A stretch of DNA of 6,814 bases, from contig JALSPV010000117.1 of NCBI GenBank assembly GCA_026985775.1, positions 1 to 6,814 on the forward strand, in the 5' to 3' direction. Below are positions 1-5,620 of this stretch, piece by piece. Position numbers and translations under genes: made by a program. The notes below the pieces were generated by a model. That model searched no databases. It worked only from the letters and a program-made list of their open reading frames with translations, and was not told where the DNA came from. Source of the stretch: Candidatus Aenigmatarchaeota archaeon (lineage in GTDB: Archaea > Aenigmatarchaeota > Aenigmatarchaeia > Aenigmatarchaeales > SZUA-1535). Every line of letters begins with the position of its first letter. Position 1 is the stretch's first letter.

Positions 1-555
1 CAGATATATGAAATATTGCAAAATTTAGACCTTATTGGATATGAATTACCAATTACTGAAAGTAACAGATCTAAAAAGAGATTATATTACATAAAAAATA
101 ATTATTTCAAATTCTGGTTCAGATTCGTTTATCCCAATAAATCCAAAATAGAAGAAGGTTTGGTAGATATGATACTTGACAATATAAAGAAAAATTTTTC
201 CCAATATTTTTTCGGAATCTTTGAAATAATTTGCAGGAAGGTTGTTGTAAAATTTTTCCCCTTTACAAAACTTGGAAAATGGTGGTATAAAGACAAAGAA
301 ATTGATATTGTTGCATTGAACGAAAACACAAAGGAAATATTGTTTGCAGAATGCAAATGGCAAGATAATATTAATGCAAAAAAGATTTGGAAAGAATTAG
401 CAAATAAATCAGAATACGTTAATTGGCATAATGATGAAAGAAAAGAATATTTCGCTATTTTTGCTAAAAGTTTTAAAGAAAAAATTGATGAATTTGAAGG
501 AAGAAAGGTCTATTGCTTTGATTTGAAGGATTTGGAAAGAATTATAAGAAGATAA
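1..555 (+). CDS. Archaeal ATPase, C-terminal part with DUF234 / nuclease-like tail (5' partial)
   Basis: The reading frame is open to the first base of the window, so this is the last 184 residues of a longer protein; the TTG at 16 is not a credible start. The visible part matches the C-terminal region (DUF234) of the archaeal AAA+ ATPase family whose N-terminal P-loop domain would lie upstream. It starts with the end of a winged-helix-like segment, then a YYIKNNYFKFWFRFVYPN block typical of these proteins. It ends with a PD-(D/E)XK-like core: the Asp of EIDIV (about residue 102) is followed by ECK (Glu117, Lys119), the usual D...ExK spacing. These ATPases are often multicopy and mobile; their substrate is unknown, and nuclease activity is inferred from the motif only. 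The gene converges on the vapC remnant with two bases between stop codons. Its base composition is visibly more AT-rich than the cys genes to the right. Confidence 0.8.
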   Translation, partial: QIYEILQNLDLIGYELPITESNRSKKRLYYIKNNYFKFWFRFVYPNKSKIEEGLVDMILDNIKKNFSQYFFGIFEIICRKVVVKFFPFTKLGKWWYKDKEIDIVALNENTKEILFAECKWQDNINAKKIWKELANKSEYVNWHNDERKEYFAIFAKSFKEKIDEFEGRKVYCFDLKDLERIIRR

Positions 556-557
556 AA

Positions 558-934
558 CTACTGATTCCTTAAACCTTTCCACAAAGAAAGAAGCTTTTTG
601 TCAAAACTACATGGTTCGCAATCATTAAGAAAAGTAAAATAGATTACGCATGTGTCAAAGTATGAAATTTTTCTATTCAATGAAATATAAAAGGAAACTA
701 ATTTCTTATATTCCTCTGTAATTATTTCAAATACATCTGAGTTTGAAATAAGTTTCCAAACCTCCTTGACACACTTTATTCCCTTTTTATAGCAAATTAC
801 TGTTAATGTTTCTTTGACCATATCTTCGGGGATTAGGAATAAATCTTCTTTTTCAAAAACCTTTTTTGCTTTTTCATGATTGATATCTTCTGGTAAAAAC
901 AATGCAACCAAAAAAGAAGAATCTGCTATTTCAT
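558..934 (-). pseudogene. vapC: VapC-type PIN-domain toxin, frameshifted at its start
   Basis: This encodes a PIN-domain ribonuclease of the VapC toxin family, which cleaves RNA unless held by its VapB antitoxin. The expected ATG (934-932) overlaps the antitoxin stop as TAATG, but that frame hits TAG after two codons. Adding one base in the AAA run restores a start beginning M-K-I-A-D-S-S-F-L-V-A, the classic PIN N-terminus with its first catalytic Asp. From there the frame runs cleanly to the stop at 558. In the restored 125-residue protein the acidic residues Asp5, Glu42, Asp94 (FDTCVI) and Asp112 (SFDKKL) are all present, so the domain body is not degraded. The only canonical start codon in the open frame is TTG at 911, which would lose Asp5 and probably activity. 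Either a fresh single-base deletion or a sequence error explains this. Confidence 0.8.
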
Positions 935-1146
935 TACTTTACACCGTACAATATTTCATCTATCCTTTCACTTACATTTTCTTTTCCTTTTACAAGTTTC
1001 TCTTGTCTTCCTATCCATTTCATTACTTCTGCCTTTGTAATTTTTTTCTTTCCTTAAGTAAGGAGAGTATCGTTTCACTAAAACTCCTGTTTCCTTTTAT
1101 TCTCTTTAGCTTTTCGTATGCTTCCTCAGAGATAGTTATTACCTAT
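934..1146 (-). pseudogene. vapB: VapB-type antitoxin, broken start codon and frameshift
   Basis: This is the antitoxin partner of the adjacent vapC, about 71 residues when restored; it has no intact open frame as written. The N-terminal half reads V-I-T-I-S-E-E-A-Y-E-K-L-K-R-I-K-G-N, followed by SFSETILSLLKERKK, a pattern of archaeal VapB antitoxins (a short strand, then helices; the DNA-binding half). After an A7 run (1041-1047 on the plus strand) the frame ends at 1023. One base over, it continues as ITKAEVMKWIGRQEKLVKG and then SERIDEILYGVK to TAA at 936-934, the toxin-binding half. The start is also damaged: the sequence is CCATAGGTAATA where CCATGGTAATA would give M-V-I-T-I, so one extra A splits the ATG and creates an in-frame TAG. 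The end overlaps the vapC start by one base, a normal TA operon layout. Family assignment is from pattern recognition only. Confidence 0.75.
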
Positions 1147-1158
1147 GGTATAAATTAT

Positions 1159-1176
1159 AAATGTATGTAAATGTAT
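1159..1176. repeat. Two AAATGTAT direct repeats, one helical turn apart
   Basis: AAATGTAT occurs at 1159-1166 and again at 1169-1176, a period of exactly 10 bases. The pair lies between the TATA-like box of vapBC, which it partly overlaps, and the antitoxin start. VapB proteins usually repress their own operon by binding there, so these repeats are a plausible operator with both half-sites on one face of the helix. The region is AT-rich, so chance similarity is possible. Confidence 0.4.
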
Positions 1177-1181
1177 TTAAA
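1174..1181 (-). promoter_or_regulatory. TATA-like box for the vapBC operon
   Basis: On the minus strand this reads TTTTAAAT, followed by AC. Its centre is about 31 bases before the expected vapB start codon, so the transcript would have almost no leader, a common arrangement in archaea. The assignment rests on position and AT pattern only. Confidence 0.45.
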
Positions 1182-1203
1182 ATTTTCCATAACCAAACAC
1201 AAA

Positions 1204-1232
1204 TTTTAAATCACTCTTCTAATTAAACTCTT
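1204..1232 (+). promoter_or_regulatory. Promoter of the first small RHH gene
   Basis: TTTTAAAT at 1204-1211 is centred about 27 bases before the ATG at 1235, which predicts a leaderless transcript. Between the box and the ATG, ACTCTT is repeated at 1213-1218 and 1227-1232, flanking TAATTA. This could be a binding site for the encoded DNA-binding protein, but the repeat is short and the operator idea is weak. Confidence 0.45.
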
Positions 1233-1234
1233 GC

Positions 1235-1432
1235 ATGAAAAAAGAAAAGATAGAACTTCCAAAGGAGCTTGTAGACAAACTCAGAGAAAAGGCAAAGGAA
1301 ATGAGTTTTGAGAGCGTGGAAGAGTATATAGAGCTTATTTTAACAGAGTTTGTTGAGGAAGAAAGCACAAGCTTCGAGGAGGAAGATGAAGAAAAGATAA
1401 AGAAAAGGTTGAAAGCACTTGGATATCTTTAG
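1235..1432 (+). CDS. Small RHH (CopG/Arc-type) protein with RLKALGYL tail
   Basis: A 65-residue predicted DNA-binding protein of ribbon-helix-helix type. Residues 3-8 (KEKIEL) form the short strand, 9-21 (PKELVDKLREKAK) the first helix and 24-40 (FESVEEYIELILTEFVE) the second, which is the layout of Arc/CopG repressors that act as dimers. A very acidic linker (41-53) follows, then a tail ending EKIKKRLKALGYL. The same tail ends the RHH protein encoded at 3317-3529, and a matching one ends CysD. The ATG has a TATA-like box about 27 bases upstream and no ribosome site, so it is likely leaderless. The gene converges on the PNPOx-like gene with three bases between stops. Its targets are unknown. 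The strand is less regular than in well-known CopG proteins, so the fold call is good but not certain. Confidence 0.75.
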   Translation: MKKEKIELPKELVDKLREKAKEMSFESVEEYIELILTEFVEEESTSFEEEDEEKIKKRLKALGYL

Positions 1433-1435
1433 AGG

Positions 1436-2242
1436 CTATTTTAAACACACCTTCCACTCTTTCTTAGGCTTTGCTCTTAAGTTTTCTGAGAATTTTTCCA
1501 GAAGTATTGTCATGCTTTTCGCGAGTCTTTCGCCATAGATTACAGAATATTCTTTCAATAAAGTACAAAGAATTTTGTTGAATTCTTTAGTTTTCATCTT
1601 TTTCAGTTTGTTCGAACCCTTTATGCTAAAGTTTTCTTCACTGCCCTTAATCTCTATCCTAAATTTTCTCAGCGCTCTGTTAGCAATAGCTATCGCCACA
1701 TTTCCGCTGATGTTGAAGAACGATTTCACAATACCCTGAATAAGTTTTATTCTTAACCTTTCTCTGGTTTCTTGAAGCTTTTTTCCGCTTATTGCGCAGT
1801 AGATTTCATCTACTTCCAGCAATATATAGCTTTCTTTTCCAATTCTTTTTGACTTTGCAAAACCTTTGAATTGCCACCCTTTCATTTCCTCTATGCTTAG
1901 TGAACGCGAAACAAGACGTTCGTTTTCCTCCTCAAATTTGGAGTAAACGCAGCTTAAAAGAGCTACCCTTCCTTTTATTTTAGCATCACACTCTACCAAA
2001 ATTTTATTCTTGTCCATTACCCTGACCTTTTTCACGGGAATTATGCGAAGCTTTCCGTTTTCTCTAAATGCGAGATAATGCAGCCTGAATGGAAGGCTTG
2101 CGGAGAAGTTTTTGCTGTAATTTTTCTCCAAAACATCTTTCATCTCACTATCAATTTTTATACTTGTTTTTATCCCTGAAAGCTCGTCTTTTATGCGTTT
2201 CCGAAAAACCTGCTCCAAAATATTTGCTTCCTTAGGAAGCAT
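1436..2242 (-). CDS. PNPOx-like split-barrel protein with long C-terminal extension
   Basis: A 268-residue protein whose part from about residue 29 aligns without gaps over 30 residues to the start of the gene just upstream in the operon (EMKDVLEKNY and LPFRLHYLAF here against EMKEALEETY and LPYRVLYLAT there). It is therefore a tandem paralogue of a flavin-type split barrel (pyridoxamine 5'-phosphate oxidase-like fold). The first 28 residues are an extra charged helix. The barrel continues through GKLRIIPVKKVRVMDKNKI to about residue 150 (GWQFKGFAKSKRIGKESYIL and EVDEIYCAISGKK). The last 100 residues are a helical/strand region I do not recognise. This copy is more diverged and may have lost cofactor binding. 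Its ATG overlaps the end of the upstream gene by 11 bases, so translation is probably coupled. Function is unknown. Confidence 0.7.
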   Translation of the reverse strand: MLPKEANILEQVFRKRIKDELSGIKTSIKIDSEMKDVLEKNYSKNFSASLPFRLHYLAFRENGKLRIIPVKKVRVMDKNKILVECDAKIKGRVALLSCVYSKFEEENERLVSRSLSIEEMKGWQFKGFAKSKRIGKESYILLEVDEIYCAISGKKLQETRERLRIKLIQGIVKSFFNISGNVAIAIANRALRKFRIEIKGSEENFSIKGSNKLKKMKTKEFNKILCTLLKEYSVIYGERLAKSMTILLEKFSENLRAKPKKEWKVCLK

Positions 2243-2828
2243 GATCGCTCAACTTTTTTTCTTTTATTTCCTCGATTTCTATCTCCACAATACCATTGAG
2301 CTCGAACTTTTTACCAAACAAAATTTTCATGAATTTATTCATGTTCTCGTAGGTTTTGCCATATCTCACGATTTTTGCCTTTCCTCTAAACTCAAAGTAT
2401 TTTGGCTCTTTTCGGAGAGATATTTTGTACTTTGCTCTTGGGATAAAACGTTTGAAAATTTTGTAAAGCGTTAGAAGGATTCTTAACTTAATTCTGCCAA
2501 GAAGCGATATGTCTATAGATATGAGTCGTTTGGTTATAGCATGTAAAATTCTTATACCAAAACCTCCTACTGGCTGATAATTTCTGTATAACGCTACAAT
2601 AAACGAAATGTCTGGATTCTCTTCTATATTTAATCTTGATTTCAGAAGTGCTATATCTGGGATTATTATTTTGTTATCAATGACCTTTGCAAAAGATATT
2701 ACCGTGATGTTAGGATTACCCTCTCTATCGCAAGTAGCCAGATAAAGAACTCTATATGGCAAAAAAGGGTTGAAAAGAGGCATATATGTTTCTTCTAAAG
2801 CTTCTTTCATCTCCTTAGTAATTTTCAT
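2232..2828 (-). CDS. PNPOx-like (FMN split-barrel) protein with basic helical insert
   Basis: A 198-residue protein. Residues 22-80 (LPYRVLYLATCDREGNPNIT, then VISFAKVIDNKIIIPD and NPDISFIVALY) match the N-terminal strands of pyridoxamine 5'-phosphate oxidase-like FMN-binding proteins, and 143-157 (YFEFRGKAKIVRYGK) is the later barrel strand. Between them, residues about 86-141 form an unusual insert rich in Ile, Leu, Lys and Arg (for example RIKLRILLTLYKIFKRFIPR), which looks like a basic amphipathic helix able to sit on a membrane or on its membrane-protein neighbour. The start ATG overlaps the stop of the DoxX-like gene as ATGA and is preceded by AAAGGGG seven bases away, so the start is well supported. 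Substrate and cofactor (FMN, F420 or heme are all known for the fold) cannot be told from sequence. Confidence 0.75.
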   Translation of the reverse strand: MKITKEMKEALEETYMPLFNPFLPYRVLYLATCDREGNPNITVISFAKVIDNKIIIPDIALLKSRLNIEENPDISFIVALYRNYQPVGGFGIRILHAITKRLISIDISLLGRIKLRILLTLYKIFKRFIPRAKYKISLRKEPKYFEFRGKAKIVRYGKTYENMNKFMKILFGKKFELNGIVEIEIEEIKEKKLSDHAS

Positions 2829-3259
2829 CTTTCAACCCCTTTAAACAGATTTTTGAATCGCAAAAGAAAGCCTGCTATGATGCTCTCGTTCAGTTCTTTT
2901 TTCATAAGCCATAATTGAGCTGCGATAAACAGGGTGTTTATAAATACCTGTGGTATGCCTAATGGTAAGAAGACTATATTTAGCAAAGTTGCAAGCAGTA
3001 AACCTAGTTTTGCGTAAATCTCAGAGTGGAGAATGAAAATCCCCGCTACTACCTCTGCGATGGCAATCAGCAGAACTATTATACTCGCGTTAGCAAGGAC
3101 GAAACTGGAGATAAAATCAGCATAAAAGGATAGCAAACAAGTTTTCACAAACATCGATAGCATAGCTGCAACTTTGTTTAGAAAAAGCAACTTTCCTACT
3201 CCTGCCAAAAACCAAAAAGTTCCTAATACAGTTCTCAAAGTTTTTGAATTAATTTTCAT
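2825..3259 (-). CDS. DoxX-like four-helix membrane protein
   Basis: First gene of the minus-strand operon, 144 residues from the ATG at 3259. Four hydrophobic segments are seen at about residues 9-28 (TVLGTFWFLAGVGKLLFL), 58-77, 83-101 and 104-119, with charged loops and a basic C-terminus. This size and the aGxGKL motif in the first helix fit the DoxX/MauE-like superfamily, small membrane proteins often tied to quinone, thiol or sulfur redox chemistry. An in-frame TTG-type start at 3298 would add 13 polar residues. I prefer 3259 because the TATA-like box at 3283-3290 is about 27 bases upstream, giving a leaderless transcript. The gene overlaps the next by four bases (ATGA), so the two products are probably made together. 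Specific function is unknown. Confidence 0.65.
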   Translation of the reverse strand: MKINSKTLRTVLGTFWFLAGVGKLLFLNKVAAMLSMFVKTCLLSFYADFISSFVLANASIIVLLIAIAEVVAGIFILHSEIYAKLGLLLATLLNIVFLPLGIPQVFINTLFIAAQLWLMKKELNESIIAGFLLRFKNLFKGVER

Positions 3260-3282
3260 TAAATTATGTTGATGTTTTGAGC

Positions 3283-3290
3283 TATATAAA
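3283..3290. promoter_or_regulatory. Shared TATA-like box between divergent genes
   Basis: TATATAAA lies in the 57-base gap between the DoxX-like gene (start 3259, minus) and the RHH gene (start 3317, plus). Its centre is about 27 bases from the first and 30 bases from the second, both within archaeal spacing for leaderless transcripts. It is the clearest TATA-like element in the gap; another AT stretch at 3301-3307 is a weaker alternative for the minus strand. Confidence 0.5.
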
Positions 3291-3316
3291 ACTTGCAAAA
3301 ATTATAAATGAAAATT

Positions 3317-3529
3317 ATGAAAGAAAAGGTTACAATAAAAATTCCGAAGGAGCTGTACGAAAAACTGAAGGAAATAATAAAAGGTACGGGATTTTCCAGC
3401 GTTACGGAATTTGTTGTTTTTACCATGCGCTTGATTGCAAGTGGTGGGAAGGTAAGCGAAAAGGGAAAGCTTTCGAAAAAAGAAGTAGAAGAAGTGAGAA
3501 AAAGACTGAAAGAGCTTGGATATCTGTAA
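3317..3529 (+). CDS. Small RHH (CopG/Arc-type) protein with RLKELGYL tail, next to cysD
   Basis: A 70-residue predicted ribbon-helix-helix DNA-binding protein. Residues 4-9 (KVTIKI) are the strand, 10-22 (PKELYEKLKEIIK) the first helix, 25-41 (GFSSVTEFVVFTMRLIA) the second with the usual turn before it. A Lys/Ser/Gly-rich linker (42-53) leads to a tail, VEEVRKRLKELGYL. It is related in layout to the RHH protein at 1235-1432, and its tail resembles the end of CysD. An ATG nine bases earlier (3308) is in frame, but it would lie only about 21 bases from the TATA-like box, so I chose the second ATG. The gene ends 10 bases before the cysD promoter and is read in the same direction, which makes it a good candidate regulator of the cys operon and perhaps of the divergent DoxX operon. 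This regulatory role is inferred from position. Confidence 0.75.
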   Translation: MKEKVTIKIPKELYEKLKEIIKGTGFSSVTEFVVFTMRLIASGGKVSEKGKLSKKEVEEVRKRLKELGYL

Positions 3530-3536
3530 CAATCGG

Positions 3537-3549
3537 AAACTTTAAATAA
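3537..3549 (+). promoter_or_regulatory. Promoter of the cysD operon
   Basis: AAACTTTAAATAA holds a TATA-like box (TTTAAATA, 3541-3548) with a purine-rich BRE-like flank upstream (GGAAAC). Start of transcription is expected near 3570, which leaves a leader of about 20 bases carrying a ribosome site before cysD. Confidence 0.6.
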
Positions 3550-3555
3550 TATTAT

Positions 3556-3575
3556 TACACTCTAATTGGAGTGTA
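3556..3575. promoter_or_regulatory. Palindromic operator-like site over the cysD transcription start
   Basis: TACACTC (3556-3562) and GAGTGTA (3569-3575) are perfect 7-base inverted arms. The centre AATT is also symmetric, so only one base pair of the 20-base element breaks symmetry. It lies just after the TATA-like box and spans the expected transcription start, where a bound dimer would block the polymerase. The RHH protein encoded immediately upstream is the obvious candidate binder, but nothing in the sequence proves this. A short RNA hairpin is possible but less likely, as only the last few bases would be transcribed. Confidence 0.6.
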
Positions 3576-3579
3576 GCTT

Positions 3580-3585
3580 AAGGTG
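3580..3585 (+). promoter_or_regulatory. Ribosome binding site of cysD
   Basis: AAGGTG ends six bases before the ATG at 3592. The spacing selects this ATG over the in-frame GTG at 3583, which lies inside the ribosome site itself. Confidence 0.7.
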
Positions 3586-3591
3586 TTGAAA

Positions 3592-4419
3592 ATGACAAAA
3601 AGTTTTGATTATCTCAACGAACTAGAAGCAAAAAGCATTTACATAATTCGTGAAGCGTATTTTAAATTTCGCAGAAAGCTCGCTGTACTTGTTTCTTGGG
3701 GAAAAGACTCTACGACAATGCTTTATCTCGTCAGAAAGGCTTTTTTTGGAGAAGTGCCTGTTCCTGTTCTTCACATAGATACGGGCTATAAGCTAAAGGA
3801 AATTTATGAGTTCAGAGAAAAGCTCAAAAAAGAATGGAATCTCGAGCTCATTATAGCTAAGAATGAAGAAGCTATAAAAAATGGTATGGGTCCAGAAAAA
3901 GGAAGATTAGCGTGCTGCACTGCACTTAAAACAGAAGCGTTAAAGAAAGCTGTGGAAGAATACGGCTTTAAAGCACTACTCGTTGCCATAAGAAGGGATG
4001 AGCATGCAATAAGAGCAAAGGAAAGATATTTCTCACCGCGCGATAAAAACTTCAAATGGGATTTTCTAAAACAACCACCAGAGTTATGGGAACAGTTTAG
4101 CGTTGTTGAAGAAGAAGGTTCGCATGTTCGTGTGCATCCAATGCTGCACTGGAGGGAAATAGACATATGGCGCTACATAAAGCGTGAAAATATACCGGTA
4201 ATAGATCTTTACTTCGCAAAAGAATACAATGGAAAAATGCTACGTTACAGAAGCTTGGGCTGCGCACCGTGCGTCGTTCCAGTTCCTTCTAACGCAAGAA
4301 CAATTGATGAAATAATAGAAGAGCTTGAGACAACGAAAATCCCTGAAAGAGCTGGAAGAATTCAGGATAAAGAAAGGGTGTATATGATGGAAAAGTTAAG
4401 AGCGCTCGGTTACATGTGA
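3592..4419 (+). CDS. cysD: Sulfate adenylyltransferase subunit 2 (ATP sulfurylase catalytic subunit)
   Basis: This protein makes APS and pyrophosphate from ATP and sulfate as the catalytic half of the cytoplasmic CysDN complex, driven by GTP hydrolysis in CysN. The 275-residue protein has the PP-loop SWGKDST (35-41), the family blocks RRDEHAIRAKERYFSPRD (134-151), WDFLKQPPELW, VRVHPMLHWREIDIWRYI with ENIPVIDLYFA, and RYRSLGCAPC (218-227), and ends ERAGRIQD...MMEKLRALGYM. Order and spacing match bacterial CysD, including the C-terminal tail, which in bacteria ends in a related GYF. The usual GG of the PP-loop is WG here. The position next to cysN removes doubt between CysD and PAPS reductase. 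It is the first gene of an operon with its own TATA box, palindrome and ribosome site. CysN starts 10 bases after its stop. Confidence 0.92.
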   Translation: MTKSFDYLNELEAKSIYIIREAYFKFRRKLAVLVSWGKDSTTMLYLVRKAFFGEVPVPVLHIDTGYKLKEIYEFREKLKKEWNLELIIAKNEEAIKNGMGPEKGRLACCTALKTEALKKAVEEYGFKALLVAIRRDEHAIRAKERYFSPRDKNFKWDFLKQPPELWEQFSVVEEEGSHVRVHPMLHWREIDIWRYIKRENIPVIDLYFAKEYNGKMLRYRSLGCAPCVVPVPSNARTIDEIIEELETTKIPERAGRIQDKERVYMMEKLRALGYM

Positions 4420-4424
4420 GGTGG
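4418..4424 (+). promoter_or_regulatory. Ribosome binding site of cysN
   Basis: GAGGTGG overlaps the cysD stop codon and ends five bases before the ATG at 4430. It decides the start against the in-frame GTG at 4421, which is part of the ribosome site. Confidence 0.7.
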
Positions 4425-4429
4425 ACAAA

Positions 4430-5620
4430 ATGCTAAAAATAGCAATGGTCGGTGAAGTGGATCACGGAAAATCTACGCTCATAGGAAGGATTCTTTACGA
4501 TACAAAATCGCTCCCCGAAGAAAAGCTGAAAGAAATAGAGCTTGCGTGCAAAGAGCTTGGAGAAGAAATGGATTTTGCATTTGTTGTCGATGCCCTCGAG
4601 GAGGAAAGAAAAGAAAAAAAGACAATAGAAGCATCGCATATTTTCTTTTCGTATAAAGGCAAGGAGTTTGCAATAATAGATGCTCCAGGGCATAAAGAGT
4701 TTATAAAAAACATGGCAACCGGTGTTTCGCAGGCAGATGTAGCTGTGCTGATAATAGCTGCGGATGAAGGGATAAAGGAGCAAACCAAGAGGCATGCCGC
4801 TTTACTAAAGCTTCTCGGAATAAAAAGCGTGATAGTTGCTGTGAATAAAATGGATCTCGTAAATTATTCGCAAGATATCTTTGAGAAAATTAAGAAGAAA
4901 GTAAAAGACTTACTCGAGACAATTGGTTTGCACGCGATTGCTTTTATCCCGATTTCAGCGTACAATGGAGATAACGTTGTCGTATCTTCGCGTAACATGA
5001 AATGGTATAATGGAAAAACTTTAATTGAAGAGCTTCTTAACTTAGAACTTGAAAAGAAAGACGCTGAAAAAACTGTTTTCTGTGTTCAGGGAATTTATGA
5101 AACAAATGGCGGAAAAAAACTTGTTACTGGTGTTCTTTTAAGCGGAAAAATAAAAAGCGGTGAAACCCTTTATTCCTTTCCTTCTGGAAAAAATGTGAAA
5201 GTTAATGGTATTTTTTACCCTGATGAAATCTCAAAAATAAGCGCAGTTTCTTCTCCGGGATTGGAATTAAGTGAAGATATAAGCAGGGGGTGTGTACTTA
5301 GTAATAAAGAATTGCAGGTGAAAAAAGAGATAATATGCACAATTTTTGCTCTCGAGGAGCGCGTGGAAGAAGGTTGTGAATTTCTGATGAGATGCTTTAC
5401 ACAGGAAGCAAAATGCAGAGTAAAAAGAATTATTGATGCGCTTGATATAGATACTCTCGAGGAAAAAAATACAAAGGAAATAAAACCGTGCGAAATTGGA
5501 AAATGTATAATAGAGCTTTCAGATAAAATGGTGTTCTCTTCAATATCAGAAATCCCAGAGCTTGCGAGAATTGTACTCGTTAAAAACGGTAAAATAATTG
5601 CCGGGGGTGTTGTTGTTTGA
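4430..5620 (+). CDS. cysN: Sulfate adenylyltransferase subunit 1 (GTPase subunit), compact
   Basis: The regulatory GTPase of ATP sulfurylase, which couples GTP hydrolysis to APS synthesis by CysD. In the 396-residue protein the G motifs are GEVDHGKST (8-16), DAPGH (84-88), NKMD (139-142) and SAYNGDNV (176-183). CysN rather than elongation factor identity comes from VVDALEEER (52-60), VNYSQDIF and MKWYNGKT (190-197), each with a direct counterpart in E. coli CysN. Two beta-barrel domains follow, the last ending ELARIVLVKNGKIIAGGVVV. It is clearly shorter than the roughly 475-residue bacterial protein and has no fused APS kinase. In switch I the usual GIT is replaced by KKT (Thr kept, residue 65). 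Translation is coupled at both ends: its ribosome site overlaps the cysD stop, and its stop overlaps the next start. Confidence 0.9.
   Translation: MLKIAMVGEVDHGKSTLIGRILYDTKSLPEEKLKEIELACKELGEEMDFAFVVDALEEERKEKKTIEASHIFFSYKGKEFAIIDAPGHKEFIKNMATGVSQADVAVLIIAADEGIKEQTKRHAALLKLLGIKSVIVAVNKMDLVNYSQDIFEKIKKKVKDLLETIGLHAIAFIPISAYNGDNVVVSSRNMKWYNGKTLIEELLNLELEKKDAEKTVFCVQGIYETNGGKKLVTGVLLSGKIKSGETLYSFPSGKNVKVNGIFYPDEISKISAVSSPGLELSEDISRGCVLSNKELQVKKEIICTIFALEERVEEGCEFLMRCFTQEAKCRVKRIIDALDIDTLEEKNTKEIKPCEIGKCIIELSDKMVFSSISEIPELARIVLVKNGKIIAGGVVV
5603..5609 (+). promoter_or_regulatory. Ribosome binding site supporting a TTG start
   Basis: GGGGGTG near the end of cysN lies seven bases before the TTG at 5617. 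It explains how the phosphodiesterase-like gene, which has no nearby ATG or GTG, is translated. Confidence 0.55.

Noticed and set aside
16..18. TTG as start of the leftmost gene
   Set aside because: The frame is open upstream to the window edge and the protein is clearly the C-terminal part of a larger ATPase.
880..1170. Plus-strand open frame of 96 codons
   Set aside because: Composition is low-complexity Phe/Ser/Leu and it is antisense to the vapB remnant, whose minus-strand coding signal is recognisable.
3277..3549. Plus-strand open frame overlapping the second RHH gene
   Set aside because: It is the +1 shadow of the RHH frame and has no family features; the RHH frame gives a coherent fold and tail.
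3583..3585. GTG as start of cysD
   Set aside because: It forms part of the AAGGTG ribosome site for the ATG at 3592.
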